Shown one piece after another: positions 52,736-62,581 of a stretch of 64,000 bases of DNA; positions within the stretch are counted from its first letter, which is position 1; each line of letters begins with the position of its first letter. The translations under genes were made by a program, and so were the position numbers. The DNA is from JAAFHN01 sp031421855 (lineage in GTDB: Bacteria; Pseudomonadota; Gammaproteobacteria; Burkholderiales; Burkholderiaceae_C), in contig JANOPN010000182.1 in NCBI GenBank assembly GCA_031421855.1, positions 1 through 64,000 of the forward strand. Reading direction: 5' to 3'. The notes below the pieces were generated by a model. The model searched no databases. It was not told the origin of the DNA and worked only from the letters and a program-made list of their open reading frames with translations.

Positions 52736-55175
52736 GCCTCGTGGGCAGGCTCACGGTGAATTCTGAGCCGGTACCCACTGCCGTGCGCACGTCGATGCTG
52801 CCACCGTGCGCGTCAACGCAGTGTTTAACGATGGACAAACCCAAGCCGGTGCCCGAGATGTCACCCACGTTTGAGGCGCGTTGGAAGCTGTTGAACAGCG
52901 AGCCGGTTTCGCCCTCGGGAATGCCGATGCCTTCGTCAGAGATCACGATGCGCAACTCGCGCGCGGCGGGGTCGCCGTCTGGCATGGGCGCGATTGAGAT
53001 CGCCAGGCGAACGCTTTGACCGCCGGGCGAGTACTTGAAGGCGTTAGACAGCAAATTGGTGATGATGTGGCGCAACATGGACGAGTCCAGCAAAAGGCGC
53101 TCGGGTAGCTCAGACATCAGCACCTCAAGGCGCTCGCGTGGGTGCTTGGGGTCGGTGCAAAACTCAAATGTCAACTCGTTGATCACGTCGCTGAGTTGGG
53201 TCGCAGACGGCACAAATCGCAATTGGCCCGACTCGGCTTTGCCATGCAGCAGCACGCGCTCAGTCATGTCCCAAAGCCGGTGTGCGGACACATTGATTTG
53301 TTTGAGCATGTCGGCTTTTTCAAGCTCACCCAAACGATCACCATAGTGCTCAAACAACTCCAGCGTGCCCAATATCCCGGCGACGGGCGTGCGCAGCTCG
53401 TGGCTGGTCATCGCCACAAAGCGCTCGCGCGCCTCGGTGAGCTGGCGTTGTTCGGCCAAAGCGGCGCGGGTTTGCTCTTCGCTCACGCGCATGGCGGTGA
53501 CGTCCAAAATCGTCCAAATCACGCCCGCATCGACATCGCCCGGCCGCATGCAGGCACCAACCATGTGCGCCCACATGACGGTGCCGTTTCGCCTGCGAAG
53601 GCAGACCTCGCGTGAAAACGAGCCTTGGGTTTGTAGTTCCATTCGCGACGCGGCACCGAATGTCTCCCACTCGGTCGGGTCTGCATACAAATAGTCCGCT
53701 TTGCGGCCAATCATGTAGTCGCGCTCGAACCCCATCATCTCAGCAAACTTGTCATTCACCCAGGTGTGGGTGCGTTTAACTGACAACACCATGCCCACGA
53801 CGGCGTTGTTCAGCAAGGCGTCCCGCTCCGCGAGCAATCCCATGTTGCGAGATTGACTGGCACGCAAATCGTCTGCCAACAAATGTTCTTTTTCGGCCAA
53901 CGACACGGCCGCGGCTCGGTCGGCATGGGCAACCCGGACCGAATTACCCAGTGCGAGCGACAACAACACCATCTCCATGGCCGAACCAATGAGCAGGCCA
54001 TGGTGGGTGATGGTGTTGGTCGGCAACCAGGCGTTGTTGTGCAAGATCAGCGCGACGCCGCCCATCAGCATGGTCAGCCAAGCCACCAAGAAGAACGCAG
54101 CGCCATCAACGCGCTTGAACATGCCGTTGAAACCCGCTGCAAAAATTGCCAAAATTGTGGCCGACGCGCCGACACTGTTGATGTAGGTGCTTTGCGACAG
54201 CGGCGTCACAAAAGCCACGCCGCTGCTGAGCACCGCGTAGGCCAAGCAGATCAATAATGCGATGTTTACCAACGGCATGGTTTTTGGTGTGTTCAAAAAC
54301 ACCCGGGTGAACTGCGACGCGCACACCGAAGCGATTGGGATCGACGTGGCAACTGCCAAGCTTTGCCAATCGGTCGCGTTGGGCCAAATGAACTGCATGC
54401 CCATGCCCGTTAAGCCGGCCTGGAGTGTCGTCAACGAAGCTGCGAGACCCACGTACCAGCCAAATCGGCTGTCGCGCAACTGCACAAATAACAGGGCGTT
54501 GTAAGCCGCCAGCCCCAAAACCAAGCCAAAGTACATCGCCAAAAGCGCATAACTTGACTGCACCCGCTCGTTAAACGCTCGGGCTGAGTGGAGCAGCAAC
54601 GGCATCGAGGCCACCCCGGTTGTTTGGACGCGGATCAAAATGACGCCTTGGCTCGGCAGATCGGCCTTGAGGGCGAACGCGTGCGAGCGATACGAGATGG
54701 AGCGTTGGTCAAACGGCAACTTGTCGCCGGAGAGTTGCCAATCCAGCGGGTTGCCGTTGCCATCCATCGCAAAGACGTCCACGCGGTCAAGCGGCGGGTA
54801 GTCGACCTCCAGCACCCAGCCCGATTGGCTAGGCGCTGTCCGCTCTGCCAATTTCGCAACGGGTACGGCGAGCCAAAACGCAGACGCCTGCAACCCGAAA
54901 TTGCTTGCGGCCATGCCGCGCGACGCGATTGGCGCGAAGGCACCGCGTTGAAACAAGGCCCAAGCTGCGGCGGCTGTTAGTCCCTCTGGCGTCTCGCCGG
55001 CAGACTCTTGGACAAACACCATGTCTTGGTTGATGGCGTCGGCCGCTTGTTGCGCTGCACCGGCCGTTTGCGCGAGCGACAAACACACCGCTGCGAACGC
55101 AATGATCGATCTCAACCAAAACCAACAGGCGCGACTCAACGCGTCGGATGTCGGGGTGCTCAGCGCGGGCCTCAT
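52728..55175 (-). CDS. 7TM-DISM sensor histidine kinase with PAS domain
   Basis: An 815-residue kinase. After a signal segment comes a 7TMR-DISM extracellular domain (about 40-195, FWLAVPV and LEVDYPPLDRVDVF), seven membrane helices (about 200-400), a coiled linker, a PAS domain (about 445-565), the H-box ATSHELRTPVAGIL and a HATPase domain with NLLSNAFKYSPGG and GTGLGLSIV. It should phosphorylate a response regulator that is not in this window, so it is an orphan here. The start is ATG 55175. It is divergent from the S9 peptidase pair with 52 bp between the starts. The stop lies in an R65 edge. Confidence 0.88.
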   Translation of the reverse strand: MRPALSTPTSDALSRACWFWLRSIIAFAAVCLSLAQTAGAAQQAADAINQDMVFVQESAGETPEGLTAAAAWALFQRGAFAPIASRGMAASNFGLQASAFWLAVPVAKLAERTAPSQSGWVLEVDYPPLDRVDVFAMDGNGNPLDWQLSGDKLPFDQRSISYRSHAFALKADLPSQGVILIRVQTTGVASMPLLLHSARAFNERVQSSYALLAMYFGLVLGLAAYNALLFVQLRDSRFGWYVGLAASLTTLQAGLTGMGMQFIWPNATDWQSLAVATSIPIASVCASQFTRVFLNTPKTMPLVNIALLICLAYAVLSSGVAFVTPLSQSTYINSVGASATILAIFAAGFNGMFKRVDGAAFFLVAWLTMLMGGVALILHNNAWLPTNTITHHGLLIGSAMEMVLLSLALGNSVRVAHADRAAAVSLAEKEHLLADDLRASQSRNMGLLAERDALLNNAVVGMVLSVKRTHTWVNDKFAEMMGFERDYMIGRKADYLYADPTEWETFGAASRMELQTQGSFSREVCLRRRNGTVMWAHMVGACMRPGDVDAGVIWTILDVTAMRVSEEQTRAALAEQRQLTEARERFVAMTSHELRTPVAGILGTLELFEHYGDRLGELEKADMLKQINVSAHRLWDMTERVLLHGKAESGQLRFVPSATQLSDVINELTFEFCTDPKHPRERLEVLMSELPERLLLDSSMLRHIITNLLSNAFKYSPGGQSVRLAISIAPMPDGDPAARELRIVISDEGIGIPEGETGSLFNSFQRASNVGDISGTGLGLSIVKHCVDAHGGSIDVRTAVGTGSEFTVSLPTRLI

Positions 55176-55227
55176 CAAAGCATTATCCGACCTTCATGGT
55201 GGGTTTTCAGTGGGCTATGCTCAGGCG

Positions 55228-57420
55228 ATGAAGATTGAACTCACACCGCACATGCAGTCAGCCCTTGCTGCTGTCGTTTTATCGGTCGCACCCCTCAGTG
55301 CGTCAGCGCAAACTTTGTCCAACGCGCCGACTGGGGGCGCGCCTGCCACTGCGGTCGCGCCCATGCCGCCAGACGAGTTCGAGTGGTTAGAAGAAGTCAT
55401 GGGAGCTAAGCCGTTGGCGTGGGTGCGTGAGCGCAACGAGGCCTCAACGGCATTGCTGCGCGCTCGGCCAGAGTTCGCGCCCATTCGTGCGCGTGTGTTG
55501 GCACAGTTGAGCGCTACCGACAAAATCCCCTATGTGTTTCGTGTGGGGGGCTTGCATTACAACGTTTGGACCGACGACAAAAACAAGCGCGGACTGCTGC
55601 GTCGCACCACGCTGGCATCATTTAAGCAAGCGGCACCCGTTTGGGAGACCGTGCTGGATGTCGATGCGCTGGGGCTCACCGAGAAAGAAAACTGGGTTTT
55701 CAAGGGCATGAATTGCCACTCCCCGGCCTACACCCGCTGCCTGATGCGTTTGTCGCGTGGTGGAGCCGACGCGGTTGTGGTGCGTGAGTTTGACTTGATC
55801 AACAAGTCGTTTGTCAAAGACGGTTTTGTGTTGCCCGAGGCCAAATCCAACGTCGATTGGCTGGATGCCAACACGGTGATGGTCGGTACCGATTTTGGCG
55901 CCGGCAGCATGACCGCTTCAGGCTACCCCAGAATCGCCAAGTCGTGGTCGCGCGGCACGCCGCTGAGCAGTGCAGTAGTCGTTTTTGAAGGTTTGGTCGC
56001 CGACGTTTCAGCCGGTGTGCAGGTCGATCACAGCGTGTTGCCGCCAAGGAAAATGGCGTATCGGTCGGTTGATTTTTGGAGCCGCGAGTTGTCGACGATT
56101 GGCGCCGACGGCAGCTTTGCCAAGCTCGATGTGCCCTCAGACGCCGCGGCTTCAACCCAGGGTGAGTGGCTCTTTGTCCAGCCCAAGAAAGATTGGTTGG
56201 TGGGCGGCGCGTCACACCCTGCCGGTAGCCTTTTGGTGGCTCGTCTCAGTGACTATCAGCGCGGCGAGCGGCGCATGCAGGTGTTGTTTTCGCCCAGCGC
56301 GAGCACGTCGCTTGGCGCGTTTGTGTCGACCCGTCAGCACGTGATTGTGAATGTGCTGGACAACGTCGCAAGCCGCTTGGTCGAGTGGCAAATGCCCTCA
56401 GCAAGCGCCGGTTGGACCTCACGAAACCTGGCCGATCTGCGCGCTGGCTCCAAGGGCAGCGCGTCTATCACGTCGTGGCACGACGGTGCATTGCAAGGCG
56501 ATGAGCTGGGCGATGCATACAGCGTCAACTATGCAGATTTCTTGACCCCCGACACGTATACGCTGGCGCGCGCGGGATCAAATGAGCGCGAGCTTCTTAA
56601 GCAGCTGCCCAGTCGCTTTGAGTCGGCCGGTATGCGCAGCGAGCAGTCGTTCGCGACCAGCGCTGACGGCACCAAAATACCGTACTTTGTGGTCTACCCC
56701 AAAGTATTTAAAAGCAGCGAATCTTTGGCCACGATGATGTACGGGTACGGCGGCTTTCGCATCGCGCAGCGGCCCTTTTACTCCGGTATTTGGGGAAGCT
56801 CGTGGCTTGAGCGTGGTGGCGCGGTGGTCGTTGCCAACATCCGAGGCGGTGGCGAGTTTGGGCCGAGTTGGCACCAATCGGCATTGAAGGCCAACAAGCA
56901 GCGAAGCTACGACGATTTCATTGCGGTCGCGCAAGACCTCATTCGTCGCGGCATCACTACGCCCAAGCAGCTGGGCATCTATGGCGGCAGCAATGGTGGT
57001 TTGTTGACTGGCGCAGTGGCGGTTCAACGCCCCGACTTGTTTGGCGCCGTGATCTCTGCCGTGCCATTGCTCGACATGCGCAGATATCACAAACTGCTTG
57101 CAGGAAACTCGTGGATGGCCGAGTACGGCAACCCGGATGTGGCGGCCGAATGGTCGTACATCAGCCAATACAGCCCGTATCACAACATCAAGACCGGGGT
57201 GAAATACCCACGCATGTTGTTCACCACGTCAACGCGCGATGATCGGGTGCACCCGGCGCACGCCCGGAAAATGGTCGCGCGTTTGCAAGCCAGCGGACAC
57301 GATGTGCTGTACTTTGAAAACATCGAAGGCGGCCACGGTGGCGCAGCCGACATTTCGCAGCGCGCTGACTTAAGTGCCTTGCAGTTTTCATACCTTTGGA
57401 TGCAACTAAACAAACCATGA
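55228..57420 (+). CDS. S9 family serine peptidase (prolyl oligopeptidase-like), exported, copy 1
   Basis: A 730-residue protein with a signal peptide (to about SASAQ), a seven-bladed propeller domain (about 70-460) and a C-terminal alpha/beta hydrolase domain. The catalytic Ser is in YGGSNGGLL (about 588), with Asp in RDDRVHP (about 671) and His in EGGHGG (about 703). It cleaves small peptides after Pro or related residues in the periplasm. ATG 55228 gives the signal peptide. Its stop overlaps the start of the paralogue downstream (ATGA). Confidence 0.9.
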   Translation: MKIELTPHMQSALAAVVLSVAPLSASAQTLSNAPTGGAPATAVAPMPPDEFEWLEEVMGAKPLAWVRERNEASTALLRARPEFAPIRARVLAQLSATDKIPYVFRVGGLHYNVWTDDKNKRGLLRRTTLASFKQAAPVWETVLDVDALGLTEKENWVFKGMNCHSPAYTRCLMRLSRGGADAVVVREFDLINKSFVKDGFVLPEAKSNVDWLDANTVMVGTDFGAGSMTASGYPRIAKSWSRGTPLSSAVVVFEGLVADVSAGVQVDHSVLPPRKMAYRSVDFWSRELSTIGADGSFAKLDVPSDAAASTQGEWLFVQPKKDWLVGGASHPAGSLLVARLSDYQRGERRMQVLFSPSASTSLGAFVSTRQHVIVNVLDNVASRLVEWQMPSASAGWTSRNLADLRAGSKGSASITSWHDGALQGDELGDAYSVNYADFLTPDTYTLARAGSNERELLKQLPSRFESAGMRSEQSFATSADGTKIPYFVVYPKVFKSSESLATMMYGYGGFRIAQRPFYSGIWGSSWLERGGAVVVANIRGGGEFGPSWHQSALKANKQRSYDDFIAVAQDLIRRGITTPKQLGIYGGSNGGLLTGAVAVQRPDLFGAVISAVPLLDMRRYHKLLAGNSWMAEYGNPDVAAEWSYISQYSPYHNIKTGVKYPRMLFTTSTRDDRVHPAHARKMVARLQASGHDVLYFENIEGGHGGAADISQRADLSALQFSYLWMQLNKP

Positions 57421-59627
57421 GCCGAACCACCCAGAAGAAAAGCAGACCCACTCGAATCGCACCGGCTTTGGTGCCGGTGTCGCTAAGCGTCATCTTGGCC
57501 GGTTGCGCCACGATTCCAGCCCCCGAGCCACTCGCAGCGGCGGTTGCGCCGACTGTCGCCAGCTCTTCCATCCCGGTTGACGATTCATTTTTGTGGCTCG
57601 AAGACGTGCAGGGTGAAAAAGCCATGGCCTGGGTTCGCGGTCAAAACCAGTTGTCGACCGGGGTGCTCAAAGCGCGCCCCGAGTTCGTGACTGCGCGCGC
57701 CAAAGTGCTGGATATCTTGAACAGCAAAGACAAAATCGCGTATATCAACCGAATCGGCGACCATGTTTACAACCTATGGACCGACGCGGATCATCAGCGC
57801 GGTTTGTGGCGGCGCACGAGCCTCAGCCAATATCGGCAAGAAGGCACGCAGTGGGAAGTCGTGCTCGACATTGATGCCCTTGGCAAAGCCGAGGGCGAGA
57901 GTTGGGTTTGGGGTGGTGCAGACTGCCTCGCGCCCGGCTACCAGCGCTGCTTGATCACGCTGTCAAGGGGCGGATCGGATGCTGGCGTGGTTCGTGAATT
58001 TGACCTAAAAACCAAATCGTTCGTTGCGGGAGGTTTTTCGCTGCCCGAGGCCAAGTCGGATGTGTCCTGGGTTGACGACAACACCTTGCATGTGGGCACT
58101 GATTTTGGCGAAGGTAGTATGACCAAGTCAGGCTACCCCCGCGTCATCAAGCAGTGGAAGCGCGGCACGCCCTTGGCACAGGCCAAGGCGGTGTTCGAGG
58201 TTCAAAACGCCGATGTGTACGCCTATGCTTACACGACGCGCGACCGGGGGTTTGAGCGCACGGTTTTTGGGCGGGGCATTGACTTTTACAACAGCGAAAA
58301 CACCGTGCTTGTCAACGGAAAGATGGTAAAAATTGACAAGCCCTTGGACGCGAACTTCTCCCCGGTTCGCGAATGGGCGACGATCAGCTTGCGAAGCGAC
58401 TGGGTGGTCAGCGGCAAAACCTACAAATCAGGCTCGCTGTTACTCACGAATTTTGATGCCTACATGGCTGGTAAACGCGAGTTCACGGTGCTGTTTGAGC
58501 CGACCCCGACCGCGTCATTGTCTGGGCACACCTTCACGAAAAAACACGTCATCGTTGACGTGTTGGACAACGTCAAGAGCCGCTTGATTGAGTGGACACA
58601 AGTCGCGGGCGTGTGGCGCAGTCGCGCGATTGCGGCGCCTGTAAACGGCACCATTGGTGTCTCAAGTTTTTACGACTCATCCTTGGCCGACGATCCGCTG
58701 GGTGATCAATACCTCATCACGTACAAAGACTTCTTGACGCCCGACTCCCTGATGCTCGGGCGTGCGGGCAGCGACGCGCGTGATGTGCTCAAGCAGTTGC
58801 CCAAACGCTTTGATGCCACGGGTATGTCGGTGCAGCAGCAATTTGCCACCAGCGCCGATGGCACCCGAATCCCGTATTTCATCGTCTCGCCAAAAGGGGT
58901 TCGCACTGACGGTACGAATCCGACTCTTTTGTACGGATACGGTGGATTTCAAGTCAGTGAACAGCCTTGGTACTCCGGCTCTTGGGGCAACAACTGGCTG
59001 GCGGCAGGTGGCGTTTTTGTGGTCGCCAACATTCGCGGCGGGGGCGAGTTTGGACCCAATTGGCACCAAGCGGCCATCAAGGACAAGAAGCAGCGTAGCT
59101 ACGACGACTTCATTGCAGTCGCGCAAGATTTGATTGAACGCAAAGTAACCAGCCCCAAACAGCTGGGCATCATGGGCGGCAGTAACGGTGGCCTGCTGGT
59201 GGGAGCGGTTGCGATGCAGCGCCCCGAGCTGTTCAACGCTGTGGTTTGCCAAGTGCCGCTCTTGGACATGAAGCGATATCATTTGCTGCTCGCTGGCGAC
59301 AGTTGGAAGGCCGAATACGGCGATCCGGATGATCCGGCTCAGTGGGCGACACTGGCGAAATTTTCACCGTATCAAAACGTGAAGACGGGCGTCAAGTACC
59401 CACGCGTGTTTTTCAATACCAGCACCAAAGACGATCGTGTTCACCCCGGTCACGCCCGGAAAATGGTTGCCAAAATGCAGTCGCAAGGCCACGATGTTTT
59501 GTATTTCGAAAACATCGAAGGCGGTCACGGCGGGGCGGCTGACAATTCCCAGCGCGCGGACCTGCTCGGCTTGGAATTCGCCTATTTGTGGATGCAACTG
59601 GGGCGCAACCAAGAAACTGCGAACTAG
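57417..59627 (+). CDS. S9 family serine peptidase, lipoprotein, copy 2
   Basis: A 736-residue paralogue of the preceding gene, alike over its whole length (FLWLEDVQGEKAMAWVR versus FEWLEEVMGAKPLAWVR at the start). The triad is in MGGSNGGLL (Ser about 589), KDDRVHP and EGGHGG. Instead of a plain signal peptide it has a lipobox (VILAGC), so it is probably anchored in the outer membrane while copy 1 is soluble. The ATG overlaps the preceding stop, so they form a two-gene operon that likely arose by tandem duplication. Confidence 0.92.
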   Translation: MSRTTQKKSRPTRIAPALVPVSLSVILAGCATIPAPEPLAAAVAPTVASSSIPVDDSFLWLEDVQGEKAMAWVRGQNQLSTGVLKARPEFVTARAKVLDILNSKDKIAYINRIGDHVYNLWTDADHQRGLWRRTSLSQYRQEGTQWEVVLDIDALGKAEGESWVWGGADCLAPGYQRCLITLSRGGSDAGVVREFDLKTKSFVAGGFSLPEAKSDVSWVDDNTLHVGTDFGEGSMTKSGYPRVIKQWKRGTPLAQAKAVFEVQNADVYAYAYTTRDRGFERTVFGRGIDFYNSENTVLVNGKMVKIDKPLDANFSPVREWATISLRSDWVVSGKTYKSGSLLLTNFDAYMAGKREFTVLFEPTPTASLSGHTFTKKHVIVDVLDNVKSRLIEWTQVAGVWRSRAIAAPVNGTIGVSSFYDSSLADDPLGDQYLITYKDFLTPDSLMLGRAGSDARDVLKQLPKRFDATGMSVQQQFATSADGTRIPYFIVSPKGVRTDGTNPTLLYGYGGFQVSEQPWYSGSWGNNWLAAGGVFVVANIRGGGEFGPNWHQAAIKDKKQRSYDDFIAVAQDLIERKVTSPKQLGIMGGSNGGLLVGAVAMQRPELFNAVVCQVPLLDMKRYHLLLAGDSWKAEYGDPDDPAQWATLAKFSPYQNVKTGVKYPRVFFNTSTKDDRVHPGHARKMVAKMQSQGHDVLYFENIEGGHGGAADNSQRADLLGLEFAYLWMQLGRNQETAN

Positions 59628-59662
59628 GCAACAGCCTCGCGTTCCAAAGTCATTCAGGCGCG

Positions 59663-62506
59663 CTAAACGCCCGAATTGCGCCCCGATTGAATGAAGCGGC
59701 GCACATGGGCCAGTAGCTCGATGTCGGTGTACGGCTTGGTCAGGTACAGATCAATGCCTGCATCCAGTCCAAGTTGGCGGTGTTTTTCTGTGGCGCGTGA
59801 GGTGATCATGATGACTGGCAGCGATTCCCAGTCTGGTAGCTCACGAACGCGCCGGGTGAGCTCCAAGCCATTCATGTTGGGCATCTCTAAGTCGGTGACC
59901 ACGACGGCGGGCTTGCGCTCACGCAAGCGTTCTAGGGCTTGAATGCCGTCAATGGCGGTAATGGCTTCGAAGCCTGCATCTTCCAGCATTTGTGCCATCG
60001 ATTTGCGCACTGACAACGCGTCGTCGACCACCAACACTGCAGTGCGTTGAACTTCTAAGCGCTTTCGCAGAGCCAAGTTGGGGCCGCGCTGCGCACCACC
60101 TAAGCGAGCGACCCGCTCGAGCGCGACGACGTCCAACAAAAACAATGGGTTGCCGTCTGTGCGCTGAGAGGCCGCCACAACGCCTGGCACCCGGCGAAGC
60201 ACCGCGCCCAACTCTTGAAGCACCAATTCGCGGCTTTCAACGATGGCGTCCACCGCCAACGCCACATGCCCACTCATGCCGCGAACGATGACAACTGACT
60301 TTTTGGTCAACTGATCTGTGCTCAACGTGTTCGCATCAAAGCCCAGCCACTGAGCGAGAGAAAACCCAGGATACGACTTGCCATCAAACGCAAACGCCAG
60401 TGTCGCCCCGTGGGGGGTGAAATCGCCTTGCCCAGCGGCCAAACCGACCACGACTTGATCGGACGACAGCGCCAAAAGCTCACCTTCGCTGCGCACAATC
60501 AGCGCATGCACGGAGCCGGCCGATACGGGCACGTGCATGACAAATCGCGTGCCTCTACCGTGTTCAAACTCAATGTCGATTCGACCTTTGAGCGCCCGAA
60601 GTCGATCGGCCACCACATCCAAGCCAACGCCCCGCCCCGAAACCTCGGTGACCGTGTCGCGGGTCGAAAACCCGGCGCGCAAAATCAAACGCGCGATTTC
60701 TTCGTCGGGTAAGTTGGTCGTCGCAGGAATCAATCCGTAACCGACTGCTTTCTCGAAAATCGTCATCAAGTCCAAGCCGCGACCATCGTCTGAGCAAGTC
60801 AGGCGGACCTCTTGGCCAACCCGTTCAAATCGCAAGGTGACAACACCCTCGGTGGTTTTGCGCAACACCGTGCGCTCCTCGGGCGGCTCAATGCCATGAT
60901 CGACCGCGTTTCGAAGCAAATGCAACAGTGGATCGGTGAGACGCTGAAGCACGTCCGAGTCCATCGTGACTGACTCGCCAATGACTTCAAGCCGAGCGAG
61001 CTTGTTGGTCGTCGCTGCCGTTTGCAACACGTTGCGGCGCAGGCGTGCAACAACGGTTCGAACGGGCACCAAGCGAGCATCAATCAGTTCACGATACTGA
61101 TCTTTAAGCGATACATGGTGTTCACGAAGCATCGCCAACAAACGCTCGGTCTCGGCTCTGGCCTGTTGTGCCAGCTCGAGCTCATCTTGAGCGGCTTCCG
61201 CAACGAAACGAGTCACGGTGTGCAAGGTGTCGTAGCGGTCCATCTCAAGCGGGTCAAGCCGCTCGCCGGCTTCACGCTTTTCGCTGAGCGTCACAGCTTG
61301 CTTCTCGACCGATAACTCCAATTCACGCAAACGCGCGCTGAGGTTGTGGTGGTTGATTTCTAGTCGCTGCAGCCGATCAACGGTCGCCCTGGCAAATTGC
61401 GTGTAGCGGTCGGCGTAGACGAGTGATTGACCCGCGCGGCGCATCAAGCGGTTGAGGCGGTCTGTGCCCACGCGCAGTTGATCACCAGCCAAGTTCGCGG
61501 CAGGATTTGCCGCGATTTGAGCTGCCTCAACCGGCGGCGAGTCGGTTTGTTCGATGGCTGCCGTGATGGCCAGTGCAAGCGGGTCGGGTGCGAACTCCTC
61601 AGACTCGCCTTCGCGGATCGCGTTAGCCCAATCGATCAGGCGTTGCAACACAGGCAACGCATGTGCAGGAGCGCCGTCTTCGCCTTGCAAAAAGCCAACC
61701 ATCTGGGCCAGGCATTCAATTGCTGCCGAGGCATCTCGCGCCATAGGCGCAGGAATCTGCTCGCCTTCAACCGATCGCTCAATGGCGTGGTCAAAAATGT
61801 CTTCGACTCGGTGGGCGACACGGCCAATGCCAGGCAAGCCGATGATGTTGCCACTGCCTTTGAACGTGTGCGCAATTCGCTGCGCTTCTTGCAATTGCGC
61901 AGGCGTGATTTGCGCGGTGAGTAACAAGCGCCCAAACTCAGACAGGCGCTCGACCTGCGGCGTTGCATCGACCAAAAAGGTGCCAAAAAGCTGCTCATCG
62001 ACATTGGTCATCGCCAACGAAACATCGTCAGCTGTTGCCGGCTCAATGGCTGCGTTTTCTGATGCAAGCACGTCGTCTGGCAGGTTTGGCGCGACCGCCA
62101 ACATGGCCGCCAATTCGAGCAACGCTGCTTCGTCGGTCGATTCGGGCGACGATTTCAAATAGTCAATGACCGCTTTCACCCCTTGCGGGCTGGCGGGGGC
62201 ATCGAGGTATGCGACGGCCGGCTTGCCCCAGTTAGCAAGCCAAGCTAAGGCAAGTGGTTGGACCGCCGCACCTTCGCTGGCGCGCGCTTTGGCAAAGCTT
62301 GCAAGTTGCTCTAAAAACGCGGCAAACCCTTGCAGTCCCACCATTTCGCCAGCTTGCCCGGATCGAGTCCAGCAATCGAGCAAATCAGTTACCGCAGCTT
62401 TGGGTTTTGAGGGCTCAGCTCGCCACGCGCGCATCGCCTCATCTGACGCCTCAAGCTGCGCATCAAAGTCTTCTCGCAGCAGGCTTAGGAGGTCACTGAG
62501 TTGCAT
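59663..62506 (-). CDS. CheA-type hybrid kinase with C-terminal receiver domain
   Basis: A 947-residue kinase: an N-terminal region of about 160 residues without clear motif, an HPt domain with the phosphorylated His in AHTFKGSGNIIG (about residue 225), a long coiled region (about 345-480), the kinase domain with LLRNAVDHGIEPPEER, DDGRGLDL and VSGRGVGLDVV, a CheW-like domain (about 650-790) and a receiver domain with Asp in VTDLEMPNMNG and Lys in YLTKPY. This build is that of ChpA/PilL-like or FrzE-like kinases that control twitching or other surface behaviour, rather than the flagellar CheA. ATG 62506 is taken as start. It is preceded by a chemoreceptor gene. Confidence 0.9.
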   Translation of the reverse strand: MQLSDLLSLLREDFDAQLEASDEAMRAWRAEPSKPKAAVTDLLDCWTRSGQAGEMVGLQGFAAFLEQLASFAKARASEGAAVQPLALAWLANWGKPAVAYLDAPASPQGVKAVIDYLKSSPESTDEAALLELAAMLAVAPNLPDDVLASENAAIEPATADDVSLAMTNVDEQLFGTFLVDATPQVERLSEFGRLLLTAQITPAQLQEAQRIAHTFKGSGNIIGLPGIGRVAHRVEDIFDHAIERSVEGEQIPAPMARDASAAIECLAQMVGFLQGEDGAPAHALPVLQRLIDWANAIREGESEEFAPDPLALAITAAIEQTDSPPVEAAQIAANPAANLAGDQLRVGTDRLNRLMRRAGQSLVYADRYTQFARATVDRLQRLEINHHNLSARLRELELSVEKQAVTLSEKREAGERLDPLEMDRYDTLHTVTRFVAEAAQDELELAQQARAETERLLAMLREHHVSLKDQYRELIDARLVPVRTVVARLRRNVLQTAATTNKLARLEVIGESVTMDSDVLQRLTDPLLHLLRNAVDHGIEPPEERTVLRKTTEGVVTLRFERVGQEVRLTCSDDGRGLDLMTIFEKAVGYGLIPATTNLPDEEIARLILRAGFSTRDTVTEVSGRGVGLDVVADRLRALKGRIDIEFEHGRGTRFVMHVPVSAGSVHALIVRSEGELLALSSDQVVVGLAAGQGDFTPHGATLAFAFDGKSYPGFSLAQWLGFDANTLSTDQLTKKSVVIVRGMSGHVALAVDAIVESRELVLQELGAVLRRVPGVVAASQRTDGNPLFLLDVVALERVARLGGAQRGPNLALRKRLEVQRTAVLVVDDALSVRKSMAQMLEDAGFEAITAIDGIQALERLRERKPAVVVTDLEMPNMNGLELTRRVRELPDWESLPVIMITSRATEKHRQLGLDAGIDLYLTKPYTDIELLAHVRRFIQSGRNSGV

Positions 62507-62581
62507 GGACACCCCATGACCGGTGGGCCCATTCAGCAAACTGCTTCATTCGGTTAAACACGATCATCACGAGTGGGTGAC

